Assembly: GCA_964017155.1 (NCBI GenBank)
Contig: OZ024866.1
Span: 25,651,244-25,715,243 of the forward strand
DNA length: 64,000 bases
Source of the DNA: Oasisia sp. SBJ-2009
Lineage: Eukaryota > Annelida > Polychaeta > Sabellida > Siboglinidae
Direction: 5' to 3'
Shown: one piece after another, positions 31,132-62,014 of the stretch
Layout of the letters: every line of letters starts with the position of its first letter
Position numbering within the stretch: the first letter of the stretch is position 1
Notes under the pieces: generated by a model
The model's input: the letters and a program-made list of their open reading frames with translations, nothing else
Databases searched by the model: none
Told to the model about the DNA's origin: nothing
Position numbers and translations under genes: made by a program

Positions 31132-31914
31132 AATGCAGAATCATTCTATTTTAAAGTGTAGACTCTACGTGAACTACATGTAAAATGTTATTTGTAATAC
31201 ACGTGACACTGCTCTACAAGTCTACAATTACGTCACTGCATAACATCATTAATGCATCTGCCGACTGCAAATGTTGCTGCAATTTGCTAAACACAGTTAA
31301 ACAATCTTAGAACATTCACTTTAATTAGCTAAATGTATAACTTCTACAAGTAAACATACTTTGCTCATTATGAAATATATAAATGTACGAATGTTCTCTT
31401 TCATCAAACAGGATAGTGTTATTTTTTGATAGCAAACCAGAAAAAAAAAATCAATACCGACATTTAATGTATTAAGAGGTAGACATGTTATAACATATTG
31501 GAAATGTTGTTCCCAGAAATAATTCACGACCGAACACACCCGGTGATTAAAAACTTACAAAAGAGCATTTAGACAGGTTTTAACTGTGTTCTTTAAAACA
31601 GCAGTCAACTTCAGATAGTAAGCGTCAGCAACAATTTTTAACTAACATCCGGCTAGTATTGTTAACTAAATGAACTTTGCTTTGAATAAGATTTGCCACA
31701 CAGATATCGTTGGCCTGTACGCGAGTTATTTATATCTGACCCGGTGGTCAACAGGCATGGCAGTCAAAAGTAGGGCATGGTGAAATGGTTAGTTGAACTT
31801 CCTGTTGAGCGGCCGAACAATGTGTGTGTCGCGGCTGACGGTGCAGCAGTTTTCACTGATGTCTGACTACAACGAGTTCCATTGACGACCAGTGTCTTAC
31901 GTATTACAACTAAC

Positions 31915-47544
<15,630 letters not shown>

Positions 47545-47822
47545 CTACCCGACATGGTAACAAGTTCAAACGCAAAGAATTTGAATAAACAATTTATATC
47601 AGCAATGATATGTATAAAACATCTGCAGATATGAATTCATAACGTAGATAGTTTGTTATGCATAGGTATGTACTATTGGGGCCAATACATATGCAGCTGC
47701 TTTTGAACGCGATCGTAGAACGTGACAAATATACACGTTTGAAATGCGCTCCAGTTGATCATTTGTTTTACCTGTTGTATAACACAAAAGGAGACTCACA
47801 TAAGCGCGCATAAACACGCATG

Positions 47823-47825
<3 letters not shown>

Positions 47826-47878
<53 letters not shown>

Positions 47879-47879
47879 A

Positions 47880-47912
<33 letters not shown>

Positions 47913-47950
47913 CACTCTCACACACACTCACACACACACACACACACACA

Positions 47951-47993
<43 letters not shown>

Positions 47994-48000
47994 ACACACA

Positions 48001-48044
<44 letters not shown>
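47826..48044. repeat. (CA)n microsatellite, unit 2
   Basis: Counterpart of 28869-29065, about 20 bp longer. Confidence 0.95.
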
Positions 48045-48045
<1 letters not shown>

Positions 48046-49268
48046 TTACATAGACTTGTTCTATTATTTTGTGAGTGAGGTGACATTTATATTCGAAACT
48101 AAACCTGTAACATGATAACGTACAGTTTGATCATACGACTTATATTCGAGAGGATCGGGTGTCAAATCATTTCGCTGACATTTTGAACAGCCATGTTGTT
48201 CCTGCTTGCTCACCTATATGCATGACTACTTGGCCATCGTGTGTCCGATATGTGTACACACATTCTATTTGCCATTTATTCATACAGCGGCTTAATGTTT
48301 CTAGGTGTGATCAGTATGATGTTAGGTCATGTATGTTACAGCTTAATATGTTTAAATTGATTCGTTATTGTATATTTCTTTTTCCGTAACACGTATGCAA
48401 TTGGGCAGATATTGCCTTATAAATGTTACGTTATTGAGTGTACTATTATTACTTTGACAACATGTGTTACTAACTGTTATTACAATGCGACATTTACCAC
48501 TGCATTAGCTTTTCTTGAACAGCAATGACAAAATGTAGTCTACGTTTTATCATTTCAGTAGCGAGAGTATCAAGTAGCTAAACGTAGTACTCTATTTTTA
48601 CGTTGTCGTAGCTATGTTATGGGTCTTTCATGATTGCTATTCGTATTGAAATGATTCATGTCATATCATATAATGACGTTATATGCATAGCATAGTAACG
48701 AACCCTTCATCAGAGTTGTCGAACTTGCAAAAAAGAACAGGTCGCACAGCATAATTATAAATTATTATATTATACGATGTTTTGCAATATACGATGTTTT
48801 GCAAACGTGTAATGAGTATAAACGTATAAAACAGTCACACTATATCCACATTACTGATTGTCAATTTTTCTACGTAATTGAAAGCATGCTTTAACAATTT
48901 CATGACAAAATAACACAAATAAACATAATAATATTTATTATATTTAATTAACTAATTCATATATTAAACATTTAAACATATTAATATCCATACACACAAA
49001 ATACTTTAGGAATTTGTGTACAATCCTGGTCAACAAATTCAACATCTACATTAGAGACAATAGTAAACAACATTAGTTAGAGACAGACATTTGATTCAGA
49101 CACATCGCTTAGTATTATCTGAAAATTGAGCGTTTGCAAAAACACAGTTGAATGGTCATTTATACGGTGTAGGGGTTGTATATATCGCAGCTCTAAAACA
49201 TAATCATCATAGCAAAAACAACTAATTAAATTAAATACTAAATAGTTAACTAACTAATTACTTAATAA

Positions 49269-49579
49269 TGTGTAGAGCGCAGTGGTCTGCTTAGGCCGTC
49301 GGACTGTCATACTGAAAGGTCCCAAGTTAGAATCATCTTACAGGTGATTCAAATCTTGAATAAGTTTATTCACTCTATATTACTGTAGTTCACGCAGCAT
49401 AATAACCATGTGTATGGTTATAGGCAATGGTTAATATACGCTTAACAATAGGCATCGTACAACAGTGCACCGTGGCTGAATGCTTCTGCAAAAGGTCGAG
49501 ATGATGTTGCAATGAACAGGTCTGTCTGAAAGTGACGTGTAACGGGCCCGGAGCCATGCAAAAGATTGGACAACGCGCT
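49269..49579 (+). mobile_element. tRNA-derived SINE-like element, unit 2 copy
   Basis: Copy of 30290-30600 with A- and B-box-like sequences unchanged. Confidence 0.5.
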
Positions 49580-50029
49580 GGGTATGAATGTGTTTCACTG
49601 TTAATAAATGTATTATCACAACACGTCTGGTCGTTCATTGTTGTATTAGCAAAATGTTAATTATCTTTTCCAAACGTAAACACTTCCGACGAATACGCTC
49701 TCTACCCTGGTATCGTGGTGAGTGCCAAAGAAGTCCATAAGTTAGCCTTGACAGATCGCTAGCGTGTACTTTTCTTAATATCGCACTCATAAATGATTGC
49801 CTATCATTGATTGTGTATCATTCCGTTAGATTATAAACTACACATATTAGTTATTATTCTTCAACTTGATCGTGTCGTGCTGTTCATACTGCCTCGGCCA
49901 TTTTCGTATATTATCTAAAGTTAGACCCAAAACGCAAGTGATGAATTAATTCATTGTATTTTTGTGGCTACGTACACATCCCCAATACAAGTGTGACGAA
50001 TAGACTACTATTATATAATTATAAAAGCT

Positions 50030-50134
<105 letters not shown>

Positions 50135-50917
50135 AATGCAGAATCATTCTATTTTAAAGTGTAGACTCTACGTGAACTACATGTAAAATGTTATTTGTAA
50201 TACACGTGACACTGCTCTACAAGTCTACAATTACGTCACTGCATAACATCATTAATGCATCTGCCGACTGCAAATGTTGCTGCAATTTGCTAAACACAGT
50301 TAAACAATCTTAGAACATTCACTTTAATTAGCTAAATGTATAACTTCTACAAGTAAACATACTTTGCTCATTATGAAATATATAAATGTACGAATGTTCT
50401 CTTTCATCAAACAGGATAGTGTTATTTTTTGATAGCAAACCAGAAAAAAAAAATCAATACCGACATTTAATGTATTAAGAGGTAGACATGTTATAACATA
50501 TTGGAAATGTTGTTCCCAGAAATAATTCACGACCGAACACACCCGGTGATTAAAAACTTACAAAAGAGCATTTAGACAGGTTTTAACTGTGTTCTTTAAA
50601 ACAGCAGTCAACTTCAGATAATAAGCGTCAGCAACAATTTTTAACTAACATCCGGCTAGTATTGTTAACTAAATGAACTTTGCTTTGAATAAGATTTGCC
50701 ACACAGATATCGTTGGCCTGTACGCGAGTTATTTATATCTGACCCGGTGGTCAACAGGCATGGCAGTCAAAAGTAGGGCATGGTGAAATGGTTAGTTGAA
50801 CTTCCTGTTGAGCGGCCGAACAATGTGTGTGTCGCGGCTGACGGTGCAGCAGTTTTCACTGATGTCTGACTACAACGAGTTCCATTGACGACCAGTGTCT
50901 TACGTATTACAACTAAC

Positions 50918-50978
50918 ATGCTACAGGTCGTTCTGGTGACGCTGTTGGTTTCGTTGGTGGCGGAACGTGGCGTGACAG
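50918..50978 (+). CDS. Receptor B exon 1: signal peptide
   Basis: Same as 31915-31975, donor ACAG/GTAAGT. Confidence 0.8.
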
Positions 50979-51346
50979 GTAAGTTTACTCGTGGATATGA
51001 CCCCTCTGTTGGCACTGTTGACGCAGTGAAGCGTGTCCTTTCAAGTCAGAACCTTGTAGTCGCTGCCTTGATCAGGTGCATCAGAAAGAAGGCGTCCTAC
51101 AATGGGCTTTTCCTGAAGTTAGTCTAACTGCAAACTAATGTTTGGCATATCGTTTGCATGTATGTGCAAACGCTCACATATGGGTGCGAGCGTTTGTATA
51201 TACACGCAGACGCCACACTCATGGGCCACACCATACATATTCGTAGATACAAACATACACTCACAACAAAACACATGCGCCTATGCGCATACACGCACAC
51301 AAACGCACACAAACGCACACAAACGCACACAAACGCACACAAACGC

Positions 51347-51387
<41 letters not shown>

Positions 51388-54300
51388 CACACACACAAGC
51401 ACTCACGAACACGCATACGCATACGCATACGCATACGCATACGCATACGCATACGCATACGCATACGCATACGCATACGCATACGCATACGCATACGCAT
51501 ACGCATACGCATACGCATACGCATACGCATACGCATACGCATACGCATACGCATACGCATACGCATACGCATACGCATACGCATACGCATACGCATACGC
51601 ATACGCATACGCATACGCATACGCATACGCATACGCATACGCATACGCATACGCATACGCATACGCATACGCATACGCATACGCATACGCATACGCATAC
51701 GCATACGCATACGCATACGCATACGCATACGCATACGCATACGCATACGCATACGCATACGCATACGCATACGCATACGCATACGCATACGCATACGCAT
51801 ACGCATACGCATACGCATACGCATACGCATACGCATACGCATACGCATACGCATACGCATACGCATACGCATACGCATACGCATACGCATACGCATACGC
51901 ATACGCATACGCATACGCATACGCATACGCATACGCATACGCATACGCATACGCATACGCATACGCATACGCATACGCATACGCATACGCATACGCATAC
52001 GCATACGCATACGCATACGCATACGCATACGCATACGCATACGCATACGCATACGCATACGCATACGCATACGCATGCATCCACCCACAGCAGCAACAAA
52101 AACAACATACATACAAACACGCAGAAAAAAACCCAACAAACAATCGAAGCATGCAAAAGATATTCACGTACGTATTCCCTGATACGATTGTTCTGATTAC
52201 GCTCATTGGTTTAGGTTTAGATTTTGGGTGTTTGTTAGAGTGAAGGCTAGGACTAGGTTGAAGTTACCTTTGGCAAGATTGCCATCAGTTGTTTACCGAC
52301 CGTGATTTGTATGTAACGGCGTACTAAATAGCGACTTCCTGTGTTCAAACAGCCTTATCAGAGGGAGTAGTATTGGTGTCCAGTCAAGCGTGACCGGCCG
52401 GTCTATCTACATTGGCGTCGGTGTATGGGCCGCGGGCTACTACTTCCTAGTGTTACACATGCGCTGTGTTGGTGTATGGAGCCTGGGTAGTGGGATGTGG
52501 CAATGCGTGGGGACATATCAGTCGTAAACACACTCACTGTGTTGGTGCACGGGGACATATTTTGTTTTCTTCAGATTTCGTTGCGCAGGAATATAAAACA
52601 CATTACTTTATACCAGAATCAATTTCCCAGATTGCATCGGTTTATAATTGGCTGAAAAGGTTTGGACACGTTTAGGAGGGAACAAGGCATGCAGAAACCA
52701 CGAAAAGTATACAGTTCCTCGGATTCCACCGAACTTCCACCAGATATGGACGCTACGGTATTTAGTTTCTTAAATTTGTTAAGTGGCAAATCATATGTAA
52801 GCAAACGACGCAGCGTGCTCATACATAAACGTGACTCCACACAAGTTGGATATATTCTTATCTGGGAAAAGTATCGGTCTAAATGAATGGTTATACAGGA
52901 CAGATTAATGGGATTACATGTTTTCAAGGGGTACTATATAAAAACATGATAATTTCGAATAAGTACTTTCTCTGCTACTTTTGTTTAGTAGACGAATACA
53001 TAACGTGGGTGTTGTCTGCGCAATAACGTGGGTGTTATCTGCGCAAAAAGCCGCCGATACATAACGTGGGTGTTATCTACGCAAGAAGCCGCCGATACAT
53101 AACGTGGGTGTTATCTGCGCAAAAAGCCCCCGATACATAACGTGGGTGTTATCTGCGCAAGAAGACGCCGATACATAACGTGGGTGTTATCTGCGCAAAA
53201 AGCCGCCGATACATAACGTGGGTGTTATCTGCGCAAAAAGCCCCCGATACATAACGTGGGTGTTATATGGGCAAGAAGCCGCCGATACATAACGTGGGTA
53301 TTATCTGCGCGAAAAGCCCCCGATACATAAATGTTTTTATGTTAATCACTTTGAGCTTGCTGGGTGATTAATTATGCAGTCTAATTATAATGAATATGAA
53401 TGCATGCTCAGTTAACCACGCAATGGCCGTTGACTTTAAACACTGTGGACTAATCGGACAAAACCAAGTCTAGCTAACTGAACATAACATTTATGACCAT
53501 GCCTTCTACGGATAGCATAGACGAATTACAAACTAGAAACAACCATGTTAACTAGATTAATAAAACAAATTGCGCACATTACAAGGAATTTTACATTTAA
53601 ATGTATCATTTTAACACATTGCTTTAACGCAACATCCTCCATAGTCTCTGAGTTTGACGAGGTGGAAAGAAGTGTATCGGTGGTCAAATCTACTATGCTC
53701 TGGAATCCAAGGCCGACTTCGAATGAGCTACGCGAGTAACTCGAGTATCCCGAGTCCCAATCGAACATCCAAGATCAGTTGCCTTTTCATTAGTAGTTTC
53801 TTTGAGAAATATATAAGTGACCAGTTGTTACAATAAAAACACTGGCCAACACATCTGCAGACTTAACTCTGTTATAATATTATGTATAATCATTCTTTGC
53901 TGCGCTGCAGGTACACCGTGTCGATTCGACAACTCGTCCACTAGTCGAGGGACGTGTATTTTCCCCTGTCGGTGTACCGATGGCTGCGACCAGGTCACTG
54001 GTCAGTGCCTGGACGGCGGTCAATGTAGCGATGGTCACCCGAGTCGCTACAAATGGAGTGGACCAGCCTGTCAGATAGGTGGGTGCCGAACGCATTTATC
54101 TTGTCAAATATGATGCAACACCAGAAGGGTTGAGTACAAAATGCAATAACTAACAGTTTGAGTTGCTGCTTTGATAGAGCCAAAATGAAAAATAAAAATG
54201 TACACACAAGGTATCGGTCCTTTTCATCAGACCCCATGAATTCGTTGGTTTAAAAAGAAATTGAATTAATGATTCGTTCGCCTTGACACGTTTTGTAGGT

Positions 54301-57300
54301 TAGCGTAACATTCCTGTTCCTGTCAACTTAGTCTGACTCAAACAAGACAATTTTCGCGTAAACAAAATTGCTGCATTATCTGAAATGTAATATTTATGAT
54401 ATCATTGCTATGATAACAATCTTATCTATTTAATGCTTGTACGTCCTGAAAGTTAGCCGACGTAGATCGGCATCGTGTCAAATGTCAGCCGCCTGTCGAT
54501 GGCTACAACAAGTCGCAATAAACTAGGCAGGAAATTCACGTAAAAAGATGAACCAACAGGTATACACTAATTTGATTAGCTGGTGGTGATTACATTTCCT
54601 TTATCTTGCGTTTATAGAAACATAGAGAAGTGAGTTGTTGTTGAAAAGAAAAAGGATAATGTTTTTTATTATCAAAATCGGGTTTTACTCTGAGGCCGTT
54701 CGATATAGTAGGTCCTACAACGTGGATAACTGAATATGTGAACTATCGTGTTCCCCAATAAAGGAAAACGTTTAGTTGATAGTGTAATTTGTTTGACATC
54801 CTAAACGTATAACACGATGTACATATCAGTACGTGTATAACTACTTCTGCGTTTTTGACATTATGACATATACTGTTATCACTATGATTCGTTGGATATT
54901 TTTTCACGAACCTTAACTTATAATATATATTATATAATGTTCCAGGAAATGTAGCCTTATACAAGAACGCAAGTCAGAGTGTGTCTGCGTGGACCGACAC
55001 GTACCTCGCGAGCAAAATGATTGACGGTAATATCAATCCGTGGTCCGGTTGTGCGCTTCCGGAAGGTATTGCAGATGATACATTTTGGTGGAAGATAGAC
55101 TTTGGAGGGATCTACAAAGTGTCTCGTGTTATCATCTATAATGGTGAGTGTTACGTTATCATTTATCCTCTACGTTACGCTATCCTTGGTGTGGGTAATT
55201 AAAACACAATGGCATAATTATTTAACACATGTTTATAAATGAAAACATGTCGTTAACTGTAAATATCCGCATAACGTTTGCATAACATGTCATGTTCACT
55301 GCGTTTGCTGAACACAGCTGACATTCTATAAACTGTGATTTTACTACCACCTTATACCATATACAATAGTAAAACTTGTATAACAACATGACATTTAAAG
55401 CATACGTATGGTAACATTGATGCTGACAAAATAATACTACAGCATTTAAATATTGATTGGCATTTTTGTTAAAAATAATAATATAAAGCGAATAAAGTGT
55501 TTTCCGCAGTAGCGGCCGCCAGGCGGCGCGACAAGTCTCTTTCAGGTCAGCCCTGGTCTTCAAACGCAAGCCGATCTGCTGCAGTGTCGAGGGTTCTGGG
55601 AGGCTGGTTGTAGAGTAGCTCTGGGCGCACGAATGTATTATATAAACGCGATCGCAGTCGCTCGTAGACGTATTATCTTCGCGGCCAAACAGACAATGTG
55701 CGGTGCCCGCTAGCATTTTTTGGGGAGACAACTTCTCCAGGTCTCTAAGCAAGAATCCAAGGATTGAAGTTAGTTTATTTGCCGTCTTCTATTCTTCAGC
55801 AACACGGTCAATTTCTCATTTGATGCTCGTACGTTCTGTGTTGTCGGCGATGACAAACAGGAACCAGTCGCCAGGTGAACTTGGCGCGATCTTGTTGATC
55901 TTGCTTAAGTACTCATGCTCAGTTGAGATGAAGTCGGTGTCGTCTGCCTCGCTGGGTAAGTCATGGTCAGCTGGTGGACGGCGTGGGTGATATCCGAAGA
56001 GGACCGGCGACAGTGAATCCCCGTGTGGCATGCTGACGTTTGCGATACGTTAAATTGTGTTACCTTTGTCTTCAACCCTGACGATGATTTTCGTTTCGTC
56101 ATTAGCATTATAGCATTCAATACATTGTGGGGCTGATCAATCGGTTTTGTGCAACTTGTTCTTTTCAGTTTGCGTGTTGCGTTTGCGTGTTATCGTGCTA
56201 AGGATATTCAAACCGATTTATATTTACATCTAGTGGTTTATATATTTATGTTAGGCATTTGTATATGTTGCTGCTGTATTGAGCAGTTTAACGGAAACCC
56301 TTTCTTGCATCACTTGCTTGCTTGCTGTGAAACTTTTTGTCTTACATCTACTCGAAATATATCACAATGCCTTGTACACCTACCAAAGCTAGTCGCCAAC
56401 AGACAGTTCGACGACGGTTGGCTCATGACTTAGGAGTGGTCACTGTCTCATAGCGACTTGTTATGTCCGCCTCACAGCTGCCGAGCTGTTGGCGAGTAAT
56501 TGCCAACACAATACCTCTAGGGCGAACTTAGTGGCATTATCGTCGATGTTTTGCAAACGTTTTTCTCTTTTGTTCCGTCTTCATTGTAGGTATGCTGTCG
56601 ATGAAAACATAATGGAAAACTTGAAACACAAACACATATAATATTGAGTACTGTTTGTGTAGAAACGTCAAACAACAATGTAGCGTAATACCGTTAAGGC
56701 CCACACTGGGATTCAATACCAAATATCCATATATCGGAACAGTTTGGACGCAGTGTCCAAGAATAGTGACGTCGCGTGTGACAGGATGGCATTAATGGTA
56801 ATATGTAAGTGTCAGACACGTGACATCGTTGTTTGTAGAATGTAAGGCGGGCTACTTTGGCTGGCGATGTCGTTTCCAGTGCTACAAGTGTCCGATTTGT
56901 GACAGTGTCACAGGAAAATGTCCGTCAACCTGCCAAGACAACCGATGGGGCGTCGGGTGTATGCTGAGTGAGTAGTATGTTTGTTCACACATTACTAATT
57001 CAACTGGTGTGTTGTGGAATGCAAAGACGAGTTGTTGTGGATATGCACAATGTCTCCGTAAGAGTTTATTCATTGATTACTTGCTGTGAAAAAACATTGT
57101 AATACTATTTTGCTCCAGTAAATGACCAACAGGATTTCTTGGACCCTTAGAAAAACAACCGAAATCAACAATGTGAACCACATTTTTCCTTCTGTACTGA
57201 CAACTTATTTTGTATTGGCTTTCCATACGTAAATACCATTTCATTGAGTATATATGGTAAGGAAAGCCAAACTCAACATAATATGTTCACAAAATTATGT

Positions 57301-57326
57301 TGCCAAAGCATGATGATATTGTTATA

Positions 57327-57382
<56 letters not shown>

Positions 57383-60300
57383 TCATGCTTTGGCAACATA
57401 ATTTTGTGAACATATTATGTTGAGTTTGGCTTTCCTTACCATATATACTCAAACGAGTTAAATTAATTTTAGAGGACATTTCTCACTATTAAATCAACCG
57501 ATATATATATATATATATCGGTTGATTTAATAGTGAGACATGTCCTCTAAAATAAATTTAACTCGTTTGATGTCATCGGTACATGGATCATCTTTTGACA
57601 CTTTAGTGCACCCATCAAACGAGTAGTTTCTTCATATGAGGTCAGTACCATTTGAATGTTTTTTTTAGAAATATAAATAATTAATAAATCTGTCGCCGAA
57701 AACAACTTAACCAGTTATCTCTTTTATTTGATCTTTGTTTGTCACGAGGGCGAAATAAGCTGTTGGCATATCAAAGGCATATTATGTAGAGATAATTACT
57801 TATTTACTGAGACTGTCCCTTCCTATTGAGCCTGGTGGTACGTTTATTTCAGGCAGCGATTGTTACTACGATGACGAGAAGAGACATCATTACATGGGTC
57901 GGACGAGTGTCGGATACAGAAATGGCTGGCGCAGATGTGCACCTTGGATATACCAGACTGGATACGGCGACTCCTCGTTCCCTGACGGCAGTCGGTCAGC
58001 GGCGGGACACTACTGTCGCAACCCGGGCAACGTCGGCGACAGGCCGTGGTGCTACTACAACTACGTCGGGAACTGGGCGTACTGCAGAGTTTATCATTGT
58101 CGTATGTATTTCACCATATAGCACTGAAACAAACATTATATCAACACGTTAGACGTATGTGCATATGCTATGAAATGGGTTATAGCGATTATAATATAAA
58201 TATACTCGACTATTATTGAAATAACACAATGCACAGAGAGAAAAGGGAAGTCGAACTGTATAAATGGAGAGATGGACCGTGAGAAAAATATATATATATA
58301 CAAATCATAAACAGAACGCATTTACATTATCTGGTCACGTTTCTGTAGAGTGTTGTTTTAGGCTTTGGTGGAAGCAGGGTGGTGCATGGCGTCTTTTAAA
58401 ATCGTGACGAAAATATAATTATGGAAGACAAAACAACATGTTTTTTGCCACCAAAAGCCATCAAACCATTGTAATTGTAAATGTTTTGAGACGACTGAGA
58501 AAAGTCAAGGCCGAAGGATGTGGTTTGCAACGTGGTTCCAAACAACATCGGTGATACTATGCCACATGGTTACTGCGACGAGACGTTAACTGGTTTCCGT
58601 CTGGCGTCATTTTTACATAGCAACGGAAGCATAGGACCAGTGTGGAAATATTTTGGAACATGTTTATGCGAGACGCGGGTCTTTGTGTCAGACAGGGATA
58701 GAAATCACTTTCATCCAATGATTAAAATAAACTAAATCCAATATAATGCAACCTCAAAAAGCTTATTTTATATCTGATATGACATATCATTGAATATAAA
58801 TGCAATAGTGGTAGACGCAATGTTATGGGATCCATGTGGGCCAAAAACGTTAAATAAATAGTACACAATAACATACATATGCATTTTCATTTTTATTAAG
58901 CTAACTGCACATATTACTTGAAAGTATTAAAAAGGCCACATATAAAATGAAGGGTGAGTACATTTATGAAAAACAGTTTTATGGTTCCACCCTGAAATCA
59001 TGCATCCACTATCGATTTATTGTGTAATATACGCTATCAATTTGTAGTTACATTGAAAATAATGTGCAATAAGCTGCAAATGCTATGCTATGTTGATGTA
59101 CATAATAATTGTTATGTACGTCAAAGGGTATTATATAATTTGACTTGTAAGATGGGCTGCCACTGAAACAAGGACACTTTTCCACATGTGGAGATGGCAA
59201 CTTTTCACACCAACTCTTTCTACATGAAGCTGATGCAGTGTAATGCAAATTGTCCACCATTGGTTTCGGTTTCCAAAGCATTGCCTGTATATATTCCTTG
59301 CTTTGTTTAACTCCATTACTGCCACACAAAATGTAAACAAAACGTAATTAAATCAATTCACAAGCTTAAAATTAATTGTGTGAGGAGTAAATATTGGCAT
59401 ATGAACATTCATGACAGTGTTATAGCATTATATGCTTAGTTAATATTAATTTGTATTATTCATATATTTTGTTTTGAAAATATGATGTTGTAGTTTCGGT
59501 TTATAACGTTTGTGTAGAACGTATAGTTTCTCTTCGCTGAAGTGGCTTGTATATCAATTATTCATAGTGTAACTGATAGTATGTGCGGAGCATGAACTAG
59601 AAACGTATATGGAGTTATTTTCTTGATATGTTTTCTGGGTTATAAGTGATTAATAAAATAAAATGGTGTACTTTAGTTTACCTTTTTAAGAGAATATATT
59701 TAAAGGGATTCTTTGGGACACAAAAGGGATTCGTTTGTATCGCAAATTATAATGAAAATTATGTCTTTGATAATATAAAACTCTTTGTGATATACACACG
59801 TTTTAATTAGTATAACTATTTCATGTAGTCAAATGCAATAGTATAGTGATCACAGCAGTATTGCTGATCCCATTATACAATCATTATATTTACAAGAAAA
59901 GTACACTCACTCTACAAGGCACTGCAAATGTACATTTTATAACCCATATTGGCGTAACATTGTTGATATGGGCGGTAAAACAATTAAGCGCCGCTTCGGG
60001 TAAGGACATTTCCCTAAAACGTGTTTCTTTCTCAAGACAACAATAATATAGACATATAAAATAATGTGTAATGTTGAAGGATATACTAGAACAAGTGTGA
60101 ATAATAAAACAGTGAGGGTGGGACTAGATATTAGTCCACTTCAACAACACAGATCACCCGGTCTGTAGGAAGTGGGGTATCGGTGGATGGATGATGTCCA
60201 CATTTATCATTTCTAAGAGGTAATTATGAAGACATGAATCACATGATGGTGCTTTAATTTCGTAACTGATCTGCAAAAACTATTTTAACATTTTACTCAA

Positions 60301-60949
60301 TACAACATACATGTTCTATTTACCACATCCAGTTGCCAATCGCCAGCAAGTTTCCATTGAAAGCGGTATTATTGACAAAAGTTCGTATAGCGAGAGTAAA
60401 TGGCTCCAATCATAATATTATAATTATCCCGCAACGTAATGCTTTTCAGCGTGTGACAGTCGTCGATTCGGTGTCAACTGTGAGAAAGACTGTCACTGCA
60501 ACGACGAGAACGAGAACTGTCAGAATAATTCACCAAAAGGTCGATGTAACTCCGGCTGTGCTCCACACTTCACCGGATTGACTTGTCAAGGTAATAATAT
60601 TCTGTTTCTAGCAGCGTAATTTGAATGGTAATTAAACATCAATGTTCAGATACGGTGATTACCACTCATGAAACATTTGATATGTTTATTACAAATATGT
60701 TCGACGACGAAATAAAACGGTAGACCGACTGATGTGGTCAAGATGAAAACTACTAAAGAAGACCTGCATGGATATATTCTGTGTTCGAAGGGAAATCAGC
60801 CAAGGTCAAACATCTTCGTGCTGAAGAACGACAGAGATACAAAGATGCAATCAAATGACACCTGAAGGCCACATACAACTCTGAAAACGTCTGGGAGACC
60901 CCTACGCAAGACAAGTTACAGTAGAAGCAGACTATACACCATGGACAGA

Positions 60950-61021
<72 letters not shown>

Positions 61022-61197
61022 AAATCAAAGAAATCCATAAATGACCACAATCTCCGTCATGACTTTCCAGATGCTACTGCATCTCTTGTCTTCTGTGTCG
61101 ACTGCGACAGAAACTTTGCATCTCACACCGGACTAACCACCCACGGACGAGCAAAACATAAGGACGAAAACCTAGGCTAATATCATCATCGGGCACA

Positions 61198-61251
<54 letters not shown>

Positions 61252-61982
61252 GCAGGTGCGGGTGCGGGTGCGGGTGCGGGTGCGGGTGCGGGTGCGTGTG
61301 CGTGTGCGTGTGCGTGTGCGTGTGCGTGTGCGTGTGCGTGTGCGTGTGCGTGTGCGTGTGCGTGTGCGTGTGCGTGTGCGTGTGCGTGTGCGTGTGCGTG
61401 TGCGTGTGCGTGTGCGTGTGCGTGTGCGTGTGCGTGTGCGTGTGCGTGTGCGTGTGCGTGTGCGTGTGCGTGTGCGTGTGCGTGTGCGTGTGCGTGTGCG
61501 TGTGCGTGTGCGTGTGCGTGTGCGTGTGCGTGTGCGTGTGCGTGTGCGTGTGCGTGTGCGTGTGCGTGTGCGTGTGCGTGTGCGTGTGCGTGTGCGTGTG
61601 CGTGTGCGTGTGCGTGTGCGTGTGCGTGTGCGTGTGCGTGTGCGTGTGCGTGTGCGTGTGCGTGTGCGTGTGCGTGTGCGTGTGCGTGTGCGTGTGCGTG
61701 TGCGTGTGCGTGTGCGTGTGCGTGTGCGTGTGCGTGTGCGTGTGCGTGTGCGTGTGCGTGTGCGTGTGCGTGTGCGTGTGCGTGTGCGTGTGCGTGTGCG
61801 TGTGCGTGTGCGTGTGCGTGTGCGTGTGCGTGTGCGTGTGCGTGTGCGTGTGCGTGTGCGTGTGCGTGTGCGTGTGCGTGTGCGTGTGCGTGTGCGTGTG
61901 CGTGTGCGTGTGCGTGTGCGTGTGCGTGTGTGTGTGCGTGTGCGTGTGAGTGTGCATGTGCGCGCGTGTGTTCGTGTGTGGG

Positions 61983-62014
<32 letters not shown>
